From NCBI RefSeq assembly GCF_036983985.1, contig NZ_JALAHQ010000002.1, positions 62,001 to 126,000 of the forward strand: DNA of 64,000 nucleotides, in the 5' to 3' direction. Every line of letters starts with the position of its first letter. Positions within the stretch are counted from its first letter, which is position 1. Both the position numbers and the translations under genes were made by a program. Source of the DNA: Alishewanella metallidurans (GTDB taxonomy: Bacteria > Pseudomonadota > Gammaproteobacteria > Enterobacterales > Alteromonadaceae). Below are positions 19,031 through 27,596 of this stretch, one piece after another. The notes below the pieces were generated by a model. That model did no database searches, had not been told where the DNA came from, and saw nothing but the letters and a program-made list of their open reading frames with translations.

Positions 19031-20962
19031 CTCTTTACTGTGGCGTTTAAGTAGTTGCTGCAACTGTTTAAGCGCCTCAACATCATCTTTAAATACTGCA
19101 TGTTCGTACGTTTTAGCTAAAAACAACAGCCAATGTTGATGCACTGGCTGTTGTAAGGCTATGTGTTGTATAAACGCTGATAGTGATTGCTCGGGTGCTT
19201 TCGCCTGCAGCAATTTGCCAAGTTTATGCTGTACTAAAACGGTGGCCTCTGGCGCTAGGTTAGTAGGCCGGCGTTGCCAGAAAAATAAACCGAAAAGCAG
19301 CAGTGTTATGCCAACTAATACCGCAAGCACGCTTAAAATAGTCGTAAAATATTGGCGCAAATTACGCCATAATGTTTGCTGACTCGTATCGTTAAACCCT
19401 AGCACCCACACCGACCAGTAATAATCTAGATGCATCAGCTGCAAGCGTATGCTTTGCAGTAGCTCAAACTGCGCCCAACCAGAGAACAGTAATTGACGCT
19501 GCTCAGCGGTTAATGCCGACTCCAAGCTATTAAGAATGCGCTCTGGGGCAACGGCTGCGGTAGGGTCAAATAGCTGCCATTGTTCATTATCTAAGTACTC
19601 AACCCAAGCATGAGCTTCGCGCTGACGCACGGCTAAATAGCCTTGCTGTGGATGCCAGTCACCACCTTGATACCCACCAACTACACGCGCTGGTATACCT
19701 GCAGCGCGCAATATTAATGCGGCGGCTGAAGCATAGTGGCTACAAAACCCAGTGCGACTATCAAACATAAAGCTGTCAACGCTGTTATTGCCAAGTGGCG
19801 GTGGTGTTAAACTATAAAAATAGTGTTGCTGATTAAAGTGTGTGGCAATAGCTTGTACCAGTTGTGGTGCTGAAGGGTTTTGCTTTGCTAATTGTTTAGC
19901 AAATACCTGCGTTTTTGCATTGCCAACGCCTAGCTGTAAGTTAATGTCGGTTTCAGTATTACCCGACCACGTTACTGGAGCATTAATGCTAGTTACTTGG
20001 TAACTGGTACGCTGACTTACCGGTTTGTTACTTTTAATTAAGCCGGCAGACGCGATATAAACCTCATTGCTCACTGTTGTCGGCAGCATTAGCGCAAATA
20101 AGTTGTGCTGCTGGCTGGCTTCAGCAATAACGCGGTACTGTAAGCTTCTGCCGCGAGTATTTTGTGGCAACGCTTTATTAAGCTGGCTGCGATGTTGTCG
20201 TAGCGGGTTTACTTGCCAGCTGCGGCCATTAAAATCTTCGTATAAATAGGAACGCCAGTATAGCTGCGATCTTGCGGGTAATTCGCCGTTAAACTCAACC
20301 CGAAAGGCTAAACTGTCATCTTTTACTAGCTGCTCGATACTGCCAGGATCTAAGGTATCGCTTAACCCTGTGCTGGCCACTTTGGCATTAGGTATTTGCC
20401 AAAATGGCGGTAAGCGCGGAAACAAGGTAAACATTGCCAACCAAAGCGGTAACACAATTAATATGCTGCGGCTGGTTTGTCGCCAAGCAATAGACAAGCG
20501 GGGCGGCGCAAATAGGCGAAAGTGACTATAAAGATTTAGCGTAAATACCGTAAAGATCAGTAACGCAGTAAACATATCTTGATGAATAACAAAGCAGCTG
20601 GCAATCAGAAAATAATGTACCCAAACCAGCTGACGCGCATCTGCACTGTGTTTAAGCGCAAGTAGCCGACAAGAGGCTGCTAATAGCAAGATTTGCAGCA
20701 TAAAATGCAGTACGCCGGCTTGGCGTATATTTAAGATTAAAGCCAGTGCGATAGCCGCTGCTAATAGGTTAACTAGCTTAAGGCTAAGTGTCGCTTTGCC
20801 TTGCCACGTCGCGGTTATTTTGTACAGCATTAATAAGATAAACAGCGCAGTGATCCATAGCGCAAACGCCTGTTGTAACAGCAAGACAATACTTAGCTGT
20901 ATGCCAGCCCAGAGCATTAATAACCTTGGTGCGACTAACATAGTGCTAATGCCTGCAAACAA
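18992..20962 (-). CDS. TgpA-like transglutaminase, membrane protein (DUF3488 + TGc)
   Basis: 656 residues. About six N-terminal hydrophobic segments (residues 10-190) form the DUF3488 region. A periplasmic transglutaminase-like domain has the triad Cys407 (TGFCSHYAS), His451 (EAHAW) and Asp466 (LFDPT). One further membrane segment is near 545-570, with a cytoplasmic tail after it. This is the TgpA layout; in Pseudomonas aeruginosa TgpA is essential and its substrate unknown. The start at 20962 overlaps the DUF58 gene by 28 bases, and an ATG at 20941 is an alternative. Third gene of moxR-DUF58-tgpA. Confidence 0.92.
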   Translation of the reverse strand: MFAGISTMLVAPRLLMLWAGIQLSIVLLLQQAFALWITALFILLMLYKITATWQGKATLSLKLVNLLAAAIALALILNIRQAGVLHFMLQILLLAASCRLLALKHSADARQLVWVHYFLIASCFVIHQDMFTALLIFTVFTLNLYSHFRLFAPPRLSIAWRQTSRSILIVLPLWLAMFTLFPRLPPFWQIPNAKVASTGLSDTLDPGSIEQLVKDDSLAFRVEFNGELPARSQLYWRSYLYEDFNGRSWQVNPLRQHRSQLNKALPQNTRGRSLQYRVIAEASQQHNLFALMLPTTVSNEVYIASAGLIKSNKPVSQRTSYQVTSINAPVTWSGNTETDINLQLGVGNAKTQVFAKQLAKQNPSAPQLVQAIATHFNQQHYFYSLTPPPLGNNSVDSFMFDSRTGFCSHYASAAALILRAAGIPARVVGGYQGGDWHPQQGYLAVRQREAHAWVEYLDNEQWQLFDPTAAVAPERILNSLESALTAEQRQLLFSGWAQFELLQSIRLQLMHLDYYWSVWVLGFNDTSQQTLWRNLRQYFTTILSVLAVLVGITLLLFGLFFWQRRPTNLAPEATVLVQHKLGKLLQAKAPEQSLSAFIQHIALQQPVHQHWLLFLAKTYEHAVFKDDVEALKQLQQLLKRHSKELRALRRSRIKNA

Positions 20963-21879
20963 CGTTGTAAATGCAGCGGGCCAACGGCTTGCGCCAAGGT
21001 TAAATTAGGCAACTTTAAACCGTAACGCGTACCGCTTTTCTCTAAAGCTAATAATTGCTGGCAGGCTTGACGCAACGCACGCTCTAACGCATCGCCAGTC
21101 AATTTTGGCACCACAACCCAGCTCGGTTCGGCTTTAGGCGCTATTAATTGCTGACGCACTACTGGGTTTGCCGGATCGCGCGCCAGGCGCTTCCACACAA
21201 TATGACGAATGCTATCGCCAGCCTGATAAGCCGCTAAGCTATCTCCGCTGGGTTGCATAAATTGCGTGGCATCATTATCTGCAGCTGATGAGTTTGCCGC
21301 AACGTGATCTGCAGCTGCAGGGTATACCCAGTAAATTTGCTCAATAGCAATATAGCTCCACACACGCCATAAACCAAACGGATATTGACTGCTTATTTTT
21401 ACTCGAGGTAGCTGATATTTTCCGCGTTGAGTTACGGCTAAATTAAAACTGATATTGTGCTTAAGCTCGGGTTGTTCAATTAATTCGTTATGTTGCACCA
21501 GATTAAACTGCAACATTTTAGGTTGTTTTTGCGACGATAAACTTAGCTGGGCGTTAACGTATTCGCCGGCAAAGCCCTCCGCCGATTTTTGTGCTTGTAT
21601 GATTAGGCCACTTATATTTTGATAGCTCAGTGCAATGCTGAATAAAAACAGGCTAAGCAGTAAATAGCTTAATAACAAAATAAGGTTATTTTGATAGTTG
21701 GTGCCAAGTAAATACAACAGCATAATTAATAGCAAAAACCACCAACCATAGCGGGTGGGCAAAATAAATATTAACTTTTGCGTTAAGCGAACCTGGCTGG
21801 CAGCAGGTTGACGTTTATTTAAATACCGCGTCAGTAATCGCCAATACAGCGGATATAGCCGCTGTTTCAGATTAAACAT
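20935..21879 (-). CDS. DUF58 domain protein
   Basis: 314 residues. Two close N-terminal membrane segments (about 42-60 and 65-85) are followed by the DUF58 signature YQAGDSIRHIVWKRLARD near 215-232. Proteins of this family are nearly always encoded between a MoxR ATPase and a transglutaminase, as here. They are thought to act with the ATPase in maturation of other proteins. The 5' end overlaps moxR by 13 bases, so translation is likely coupled. Confidence 0.9.
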   Translation of the reverse strand: MFNLKQRLYPLYWRLLTRYLNKRQPAASQVRLTQKLIFILPTRYGWWFLLLIMLLYLLGTNYQNNLILLLSYLLLSLFLFSIALSYQNISGLIIQAQKSAEGFAGEYVNAQLSLSSQKQPKMLQFNLVQHNELIEQPELKHNISFNLAVTQRGKYQLPRVKISSQYPFGLWRVWSYIAIEQIYWVYPAAADHVAANSSAADNDATQFMQPSGDSLAAYQAGDSIRHIVWKRLARDPANPVVRQQLIAPKAEPSWVVVPKLTGDALERALRQACQQLLALEKSGTRYGLKLPNLTLAQAVGPLHLQRCLQALALC

Positions 21880-22775
21880 GGCGTAGTGTGCAATAACATT
21901 TGGCTTAACTGGCTGTTTTGCGCTGATGAGGCCGGATCAAGCCTATGTTCCGCGACAAAAGGAAACACCTGTTTCACATCATCAGCGCTGACATAGTCAC
22001 GGTTATCTATTAATGCAAATGCCTTGGCGGCACGCAGTAATGCTTTTGATGCCCGCGGTGAAAGTGGCAACATATCGTTGCGCTGGCGGCTGGCGTCTAC
22101 CAGCGATAATAAATAATCGAGTAGGGCATCTGAAGCATGCACTTTAGGCACCTGTTGTTGAATAAGTTGCAGTTGGTCGAAACTAAGCTGCTCCGTTAAT
22201 AGCTCTAAACGCGAATTGCTGGTGTCACGCTGCAACAGCTGACGTTCTGCTTGGCGATCTGGAAAACCTAAGGATAAACGAAACATAAAACGATCAAGCT
22301 GTGATTCCGGTAATGCGGAGGTGCCGGCATGAAAAATGGGGTTTTGCGTTGCTATAACAAAAAACGGTTTGGGCAGGGCTCGGGTTTCACCGTCAATAGA
22401 CACCTGTTTTTCTTCCATCGCTTCAAGTAACGCACTTTGTGTTTTTGGGCTGGCGCGGTTTATTTCATCCGCTAATAGTACTTGGCTAAATACCGGACCT
22501 GCTTGAAAACGAAATTGTTGCGAGCGGCTATCATATATATTCATACCAACCAGATCGCCAGGCAGCAAGTCGTTGGTAAACTGCACCCGACGATAACTTA
22601 AACCTAAACTGTTAGCCAGAGCATGCGCCAACGTGGTTTTACCCATGCCGGGTAAGTCCTCAAGCAACAAATGGCCTTCTGCTAATAAGCAGCATAAGGC
22701 TAAGCGTATTTGGCTGGCTTTACCCAAAATAACATTATTCAGGCTGCGTTCTACATTTACTAACTGCGTTAACAT
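21867..22775 (-). CDS. MoxR family AAA+ ATPase
   Basis: 302 residues, usual for MoxR proteins. Walker A is GMGKTTLA near 44-51, Walker B LLADEINRA near 104-112, and sensor 1 is in IATQNP near 145-150. It is a chaperone-like ATPase that usually works with the DUF58 and von Willebrand-type partners encoded next to it. AAGGAG is six bases before the ATG. First of the three-gene unit and separated by 31 bases from the upstream LuxR-type gene on the same strand, so one transcript is possible. Confidence 0.93.
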   Translation of the reverse strand: MLTQLVNVERSLNNVILGKASQIRLALCCLLAEGHLLLEDLPGMGKTTLAHALANSLGLSYRRVQFTNDLLPGDLVGMNIYDSRSQQFRFQAGPVFSQVLLADEINRASPKTQSALLEAMEEKQVSIDGETRALPKPFFVIATQNPIFHAGTSALPESQLDRFMFRLSLGFPDRQAERQLLQRDTSNSRLELLTEQLSFDQLQLIQQQVPKVHASDALLDYLLSLVDASRQRNDMLPLSPRASKALLRAAKAFALIDNRDYVSADDVKQVFPFVAEHRLDPASSAQNSQLSQMLLHTTPCLI

Positions 22776-22806
22776 CCTAACTCCTTACAGCAGACGAGCA
22801 ACAGCG

Positions 22807-23451
22807 CTATTTAACTACATTACACCAACGTAATAGCTCTACTCGGTTTCGGGCCTGCGTTTTGCGAAATACCGAGGCAAGATGCGCTTTAACAGTGTGA
22901 GCGCTAATTTCCAAATTTTCAGCAATTTCTTTATTGCGCGCACCTTCTGCAACGAGTTGAATAATACGTTTTTCTTGCTTAGTTAGTAAGTTGTTATCTG
23001 GTAGGCAAAGCGGCGCCTTTTTTTCTAGCCGTTTTTGCTGCAATAATTCATCTAATAGCTCAGACATTACGGTACGGGCATAATAGAGTTCACCCTGCAT
23101 CATGGTTTTTAATGCCGTTAATATTCGGTTCGGTTGCTCGTCGCGGTATATAATACCCCTAAGGCCGGCAAAAACGGCTTGTTGTGCGTTAACTAACAGT
23201 CGTTCAGTTTGAAATAAGCATACCGATGTTTTTTGCAATAAATACTCAAGCTCGGGCGACAAACCATGTTTATTCCAATCAATTGTAGAATACGGATAAG
23301 CCACTAAGGTGCGAGCTTTTATAGTGCCAGAATACAAGATATCTAGTTTGGTTTTTTGCTCTACATCAATGCCTGCCGACCTTGCTAAAAACGTAAGACT
23401 ATGCTGCGCATCTTGCTCTGTAAGTACGATAAGTTTCATGAACTTATCCAT
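22807..23451 (-). CDS. LuxR-type transcriptional regulator without canonical receiver
   Basis: 214 residues. The C-terminal GerE/LuxR helix-turn-helix (about 148-212) has the standard pattern LTKQEKRIIQLVAEGARNKE and ISAHTVKAHLASVFRK. The N-terminal 130 residues look like a degenerate receiver: no clear phospho-acceptor aspartate and no acidic pair after strand 1 is visible. This resembles CsgD-like regulators. AGGAG lies eight bases before the ATG at 23451, and a second ATG at 23439 is possible. It probably regulates itself or the moxR unit just downstream, which is inference from position. Confidence 0.85.
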   Translation of the reverse strand: MDKFMKLIVLTEQDAQHSLTFLARSAGIDVEQKTKLDILYSGTIKARTLVAYPYSTIDWNKHGLSPELEYLLQKTSVCLFQTERLLVNAQQAVFAGLRGIIYRDEQPNRILTALKTMMQGELYYARTVMSELLDELLQQKRLEKKAPLCLPDNNLLTKQEKRIIQLVAEGARNKEIAENLEISAHTVKAHLASVFRKTQARNRVELLRWCNVVK

Positions 23452-23579
23452 CCATAATACTCCTGCCGACTAGCTATATCTTTGCTGCTTATACTGTACT
23501 GTGCTTTGTTTTAATGCAACCGTTTAACCTCTGCTTTAAAGCGTGCTAGCATTGCTCGCTGTATATAATTGGGGGGTTT

Positions 23580-24047
23580 ATGATTAACAAGGTGTTGTTT
23601 GTTTGTTTAGGTAATATTTGTCGCTCACCGACAGCGCATGCTGTTATGCGACAAAAAGCGGCAACGCGGGCCAAGTTTCTTGAAATTGAATCTGCAGGTA
23701 CTAGTGCATCGCATCGTGGAGCTAAGCCTGATCCGCGCAGTATTCGTGAAGCGGAGCAAGCTGGCTATCAGTTTGATGGCATTAGCTCAAGACCAGTTAA
23801 AGACACCGATTTTGCCTACTACGATTTAATTTTAGCCATGGACAATAGCAATCTGCGTGATTTAAAAGCACGTTGTCCTGCACAGCATCAGCATAAATTG
23901 CAATTATTTTTGCACTATCATCCGCAATTTCAAGACATTCAAGAAGTTCCCGATCCGTATTATGGCGGTAGTCGAGGCTTTGCCTTGGTACTCGAATTAA
24001 TAGAGCAAGGCTGTGACGGTTTGTTAGAACATCTAAAACGGCCATAA
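23580..24047 (+). CDS. low-molecular-weight protein-tyrosine phosphatase
   Basis: 155 residues. The P-loop CLGNICRS (Cys9, Arg15) is at the N-terminus as expected for the family. The general-acid aspartate is in DPYYGG (Asp125). Such proteins dephosphorylate tyrosine kinases or other phosphoproteins. No tyrosine kinase or capsule export gene is adjacent, so this is the stand-alone housekeeping type. A G-rich run just upstream could serve as the ribosome site. Confidence 0.93.
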   Translation: MINKVLFVCLGNICRSPTAHAVMRQKAATRAKFLEIESAGTSASHRGAKPDPRSIREAEQAGYQFDGISSRPVKDTDFAYYDLILAMDNSNLRDLKARCPAQHQHKLQLFLHYHPQFQDIQEVPDPYYGGSRGFALVLELIEQGCDGLLEHLKRP

Positions 24048-24196
24048 CCGCACCCTAAGCAAAGCTGATTGAGTGAAAAACAAACAGTTAACAAGGTGCC
24101 GCTAAAAATCTGCTTAGTTATACTAAATTCGTCATTGAATTCACGTCCAGAAGTCTATAACTTGCTGGGGAGTTAATTAACTATAGGACAACCATT

Positions 24197-25546
24197 GTGA
24201 CCACCTGGACGCCTCAAAGCTGGCGCAGCTTTCCTATCCAGCAGCAACCAAGCTATCAGGATAAGGAATTGCTTCAACGTATTGAACAGCAACTGCATAA
24301 ATATCCACCACTGGTTTTTGCGCAAGAAACACGAGCGCTGTTTAGCCAGCTCGGTCAGGTTGCTGAAGGTCAGGGCTTTTTACTGCAAGGTGGTGACTGT
24401 GCTGAAAGTTTTAATGACTTTAATGCACCAAAAATTCGCGATACCTTTAAAGTTCTACTGCAAATGGCAGTGGTGCTCACCTTTGCTGGCGGTTTGCCCG
24501 TGGTTAAACTGGCGCGTATGGCTGGGCAATACGCCAAGCCACGCTCAAGTGATCTTGAAGTCATTGATGGCGTGTCACTACCAAGTTATCGTGGTGACAT
24601 CGTTAATAGTTTTGAATTTACTGACAGTGCACGTCAGCCTGATCCAAACCGTTTAACTACTGCTTATCATCACTCTGCGGCCACGCTTAACCTGTTAAGA
24701 GCCTTTGCTCAGGGTGGTTTAGCCGACTTACATCAGGTCAGTAAGTGGAATATGGGCTTTGTTGAGTCCAACCCATTAAAAGAACGTTATCAAGACGTTG
24801 CTCAGCGTATACAAGACGCACTACGTTTTATGGAAATTTGCGGTATTACTGGACAAAACTCGCCGTCTATTCGTGAAACGCAACTATTTACCTCGCACGA
24901 AGCATTGTTACTTAATTACGAAGAAGCGCTAACACGCTGTGATTCATTAACCGGCGATTGGTATGACTGTTCTGCACATATGGTGTGGATTGGTGAGCGT
25001 ACTCGCCAGCTTGATCATGCACATATAGAATTTTTCCGTGGCATTCATAACCCCGTAGGCGTGAAAATTGGCCCAAGCATGCAGCCAGACGAGCTAATTC
25101 GTTTAATTGATGCCTTAAACCCGAACAACATCGCAGGGCGTTTAACCTTAATTACCCGTATGGGTGCAGACAAGCTAGCGGAAAAACTACCTGCGTTAGT
25201 ACGAAAAGTACAACAAGAGGGCCGTAAAGTCGTCTGGAGCTCAGACCCTATGCATGGCAATACGGTTAAGGCCAGTAACGATTATAAAACCCGTGATTTT
25301 GAAGCCATATTGCGCGAAATACGTAACTTTTTTGCGGTGCATAAAGCGGAAGGTAGCCATGCAGGTGGAATTCACTTAGAAATGACGGGTGAAAATGTGA
25401 CGGAATGTACTGGCGGCGCCTATGGTTTAAGTGAACATGATTTAGGCCAACGCTACTTTACGCAATGCGATCCGCGATTAAATGCCGATCAGGTACTGGA
25501 ATTAGCTTTCTTAATTGCCGATACTTTACGCACAGCGCGCAAATAA
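24197..25546 (+). CDS. 3-deoxy-7-phosphoheptulonate synthase, class II
   Basis: 449 residues, the typical size of class II (plant/mycobacterial-like) DAHP synthases and unrelated in sequence to AroF/G/H. It performs the first step of the shikimate pathway. Visible signatures are FLLQGGDCAESF near 62-73, KWNMGFVESNP, the metal and PEP site WIGERTRQLDHAH, RMGADKL, and SDPMHGNT near 351. The start is a GTG with AGGA about nine bases before it. In proteobacteria class II enzymes often act in addition to class I; whether this is the only DAHP synthase here cannot be seen. Confidence 0.94.
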   Translation: MTTWTPQSWRSFPIQQQPSYQDKELLQRIEQQLHKYPPLVFAQETRALFSQLGQVAEGQGFLLQGGDCAESFNDFNAPKIRDTFKVLLQMAVVLTFAGGLPVVKLARMAGQYAKPRSSDLEVIDGVSLPSYRGDIVNSFEFTDSARQPDPNRLTTAYHHSAATLNLLRAFAQGGLADLHQVSKWNMGFVESNPLKERYQDVAQRIQDALRFMEICGITGQNSPSIRETQLFTSHEALLLNYEEALTRCDSLTGDWYDCSAHMVWIGERTRQLDHAHIEFFRGIHNPVGVKIGPSMQPDELIRLIDALNPNNIAGRLTLITRMGADKLAEKLPALVRKVQQEGRKVVWSSDPMHGNTVKASNDYKTRDFEAILREIRNFFAVHKAEGSHAGGIHLEMTGENVTECTGGAYGLSEHDLGQRYFTQCDPRLNADQVLELAFLIADTLRTARK

Positions 25547-25568
25547 CTCTGCGCTCAAAGGAGCGTAA

Positions 25569-26636
25569 GTGCAAGTACAGCAACTAAACAAAGATAACGC
25601 AGGTCAACTCGGTATGGCTGGCCAGCGTTACTGCGTAGGTATTATTGGTGCCGGCAGTGTTGGTTGTTATTTAGGCGCATATCTTTGCCAAGACGTTGCA
25701 CTTGATGTTAAGTTTTTTGGCCGAGAGACCACCGCGCTAGAGTTAGCGGCGTATGGATTAACGGCCAGTTCGTATAACGCACCCAGCCAATTTGCGCAGC
25801 CGGTAGCGTTTTATAGCTTACTTAATAGCTTAATTGAATGTGATGTCGTGCTATTAACCGTAAAAACCACGGCATTAATTCCGATGCTAGCAGAGTTAAA
25901 GCGTTTTTTACGTCCAGAAGTACCTATTGTTGCACTGCAAAATGGCATAGGTATTGGTGAAATGCTCAACCAAGACTTACCCAACCCAATACTAAGAGCC
26001 ATCGTATCTTTTAATGTAGTGAAAAATGGGCGAGGTCGGTTTCATCGTGCTACATCAGGCAGTATCGTCTGGCAAAGTAATACGCATAACGTCGTTAATT
26101 ACCTTATTAACGTATTTAATCGCTTAAATTTACCCGTAGAATCTTGTACTGATATTACAGCAGCTGAATACGGAAAATTATTACTTAATTTAAATAATGC
26201 CCTTAACGCTATTAGTGGTTTACCCCTAAAGCAGCAATTGCTTGATAAAAACTATCGCTTATTACTGTCGCGCGCCATGCAGGAATGGTTAGCAATCTGT
26301 GATAAAGCCCAAATTACGCCAATACCTTATACACGTTTAGCTAATAACTTGATACCTTGGTTATTACGCTTGCCAACGCCGCTGTTTCGTATTCTTGCTA
26401 AAAGTATGCTAACGCTAGATCCGCAAGCGCGCTCGTCAATGTGGGACGATTTACAGGCAAAAAAACGCACTGAAATTATGTTTTTAAACGGCTCGGTAGT
26501 TAGATTGGGCATTGACCATAAGCAAGCAACGCCAGTAAATTCACTACTGGTCGACTATATAAAACGCTTGGAAAGTGGCGAGCCACTGCAGCTGAACGCA
26601 ATTGAGATATTACGCCAGCTACAGCAAAGTGAGTAA
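25569..26636 (+). CDS. 2-dehydropantoate 2-reductase family protein
   Basis: 355 residues from a GTG start with AAGGAG five bases upstream. The ketopantoate reductase fold is seen as an N-terminal Rossmann motif GIIGAGSVGCYLG (24-36), then LTVKTT and ALQNGIG, and a C-terminal helical domain with the EYGKLLLNLNNALNA helix holding the catalytic lysine. It is some 50 residues longer than E. coli PanE, so it may be a paralogue with another 2-keto acid substrate. It lies 22 bases after the DAHP synthase and probably shares its transcript. Confidence 0.82.
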   Translation: MQVQQLNKDNAGQLGMAGQRYCVGIIGAGSVGCYLGAYLCQDVALDVKFFGRETTALELAAYGLTASSYNAPSQFAQPVAFYSLLNSLIECDVVLLTVKTTALIPMLAELKRFLRPEVPIVALQNGIGIGEMLNQDLPNPILRAIVSFNVVKNGRGRFHRATSGSIVWQSNTHNVVNYLINVFNRLNLPVESCTDITAAEYGKLLLNLNNALNAISGLPLKQQLLDKNYRLLLSRAMQEWLAICDKAQITPIPYTRLANNLIPWLLRLPTPLFRILAKSMLTLDPQARSSMWDDLQAKKRTEIMFLNGSVVRLGIDHKQATPVNSLLVDYIKRLESGEPLQLNAIEILRQLQQSE

Positions 26637-26650
26637 CCTCTGTTAAATAC

Positions 26651-27460
26651 CTAGTATTTACGCCGTTTTAAGCCGGTTTTCGCAATAATTTTTGCTGAAA
26701 TTTCTTCAATAGATAAATGGGTTGAATTTAAAAATGGAATGTGTTCCTGCTGATATAAGCGCTCTACTTCGTTAAGTTCAAGTTGGCATTGTCGCAACGA
26801 TGCGTAACGGCTATTTGCTCGGCGTTGTTCTCGAATATGGTGTAGTCGTTCTGGGGTAATGGTTAAACCAAATAACTTGTCTTGGTTACGTTTTAAAACT
26901 TCTGGCAGGCGCAGTTGCTCCATATCTTCTTCAACAAAGGGGTAATTCGCAGCTTTAATACCATATTGCAGTGCTAAATATAAACTGGTTGGTGTTTTAC
27001 CAGAGCGACTTACGCCAATAAGAATAATATCAGCTTGATCATAGTCTTTTAAATTTGAGCCATCATCATTAGCTAGCGCGTAGTTTACGGCGTCAATGCG
27101 AAAGTCATAGGTTTGCTCATGAATACTATGCGTACGGTGAGTTTTAGGTACAGGGGCAACGCCTAATTCACGCTGCACGGGTTCAATAAAGCTATGCAGA
27201 AAGTCGTAACAAACACCATTACTGTGGTTAATTATTTGTCGTAAATTGTCGTCAACAAAGGTTTGGAAAATAAGCGGACGTTCTCCTGTAGTTTTATAAC
27301 GATCGTTAATGCGTTGCTTTACTTGTTCTGCCATCTCTGCTGTTTCGACAAAAGGAATGGTTACATGCTCAAATTTAGTAGGAAAAAGAGTAAGTAAGGC
27401 TTGGCCAAATACTTCTGCGGTAATAGCCGTGCCATCTGAAATATAAAAGGCTGTGCGCAC
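26651..27460 (-). CDS. ppsR: PEP synthase regulatory protein (bifunctional kinase/pyrophosphorylase)
   Basis: 269 residues, DUF299 family. It uses ADP to phosphorylate the PpsA active-site region and reverses this with phosphate, switching gluconeogenesis off and on. The P-loop is GVSRSGKT (149-156), followed by the family block YGIKAANYPF. The start is GTG with GGAG five bases upstream. It is divergent from ppsA, the standard arrangement, which supports the function. Confidence 0.95.
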   Translation of the reverse strand: MRTAFYISDGTAITAEVFGQALLTLFPTKFEHVTIPFVETAEMAEQVKQRINDRYKTTGERPLIFQTFVDDNLRQIINHSNGVCYDFLHSFIEPVQRELGVAPVPKTHRTHSIHEQTYDFRIDAVNYALANDDGSNLKDYDQADIILIGVSRSGKTPTSLYLALQYGIKAANYPFVEEDMEQLRLPEVLKRNQDKLFGLTITPERLHHIREQRRANSRYASLRQCQLELNEVERLYQQEHIPFLNSTHLSIEEISAKIIAKTGLKRRKY

Positions 27461-27555
27461 GAGTGCTCCGTTTTGTTGTTATTAAATTACATTGAAAATT
27501 AAGGTTTTAATTCTCATGAGTGCCAGTGTAAAATCGGTATTACTGTAGTGCTAAC

Positions 27556-27567
27556 TGTAAGCTTACA
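27556..27567. promoter_or_regulatory. 12-bp perfect palindrome upstream of ppsA
   Basis: TGTAAGCTTACA, 29 bases before the ppsA start in the ppsR-ppsA divergent region. The position suits an operator, but no named regulator site is recognised. A palindrome of this length can occur by chance. Confidence 0.25.
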
Positions 27568-27596
27568 CGCCACACGACAAAAAATGGAGATTAACT

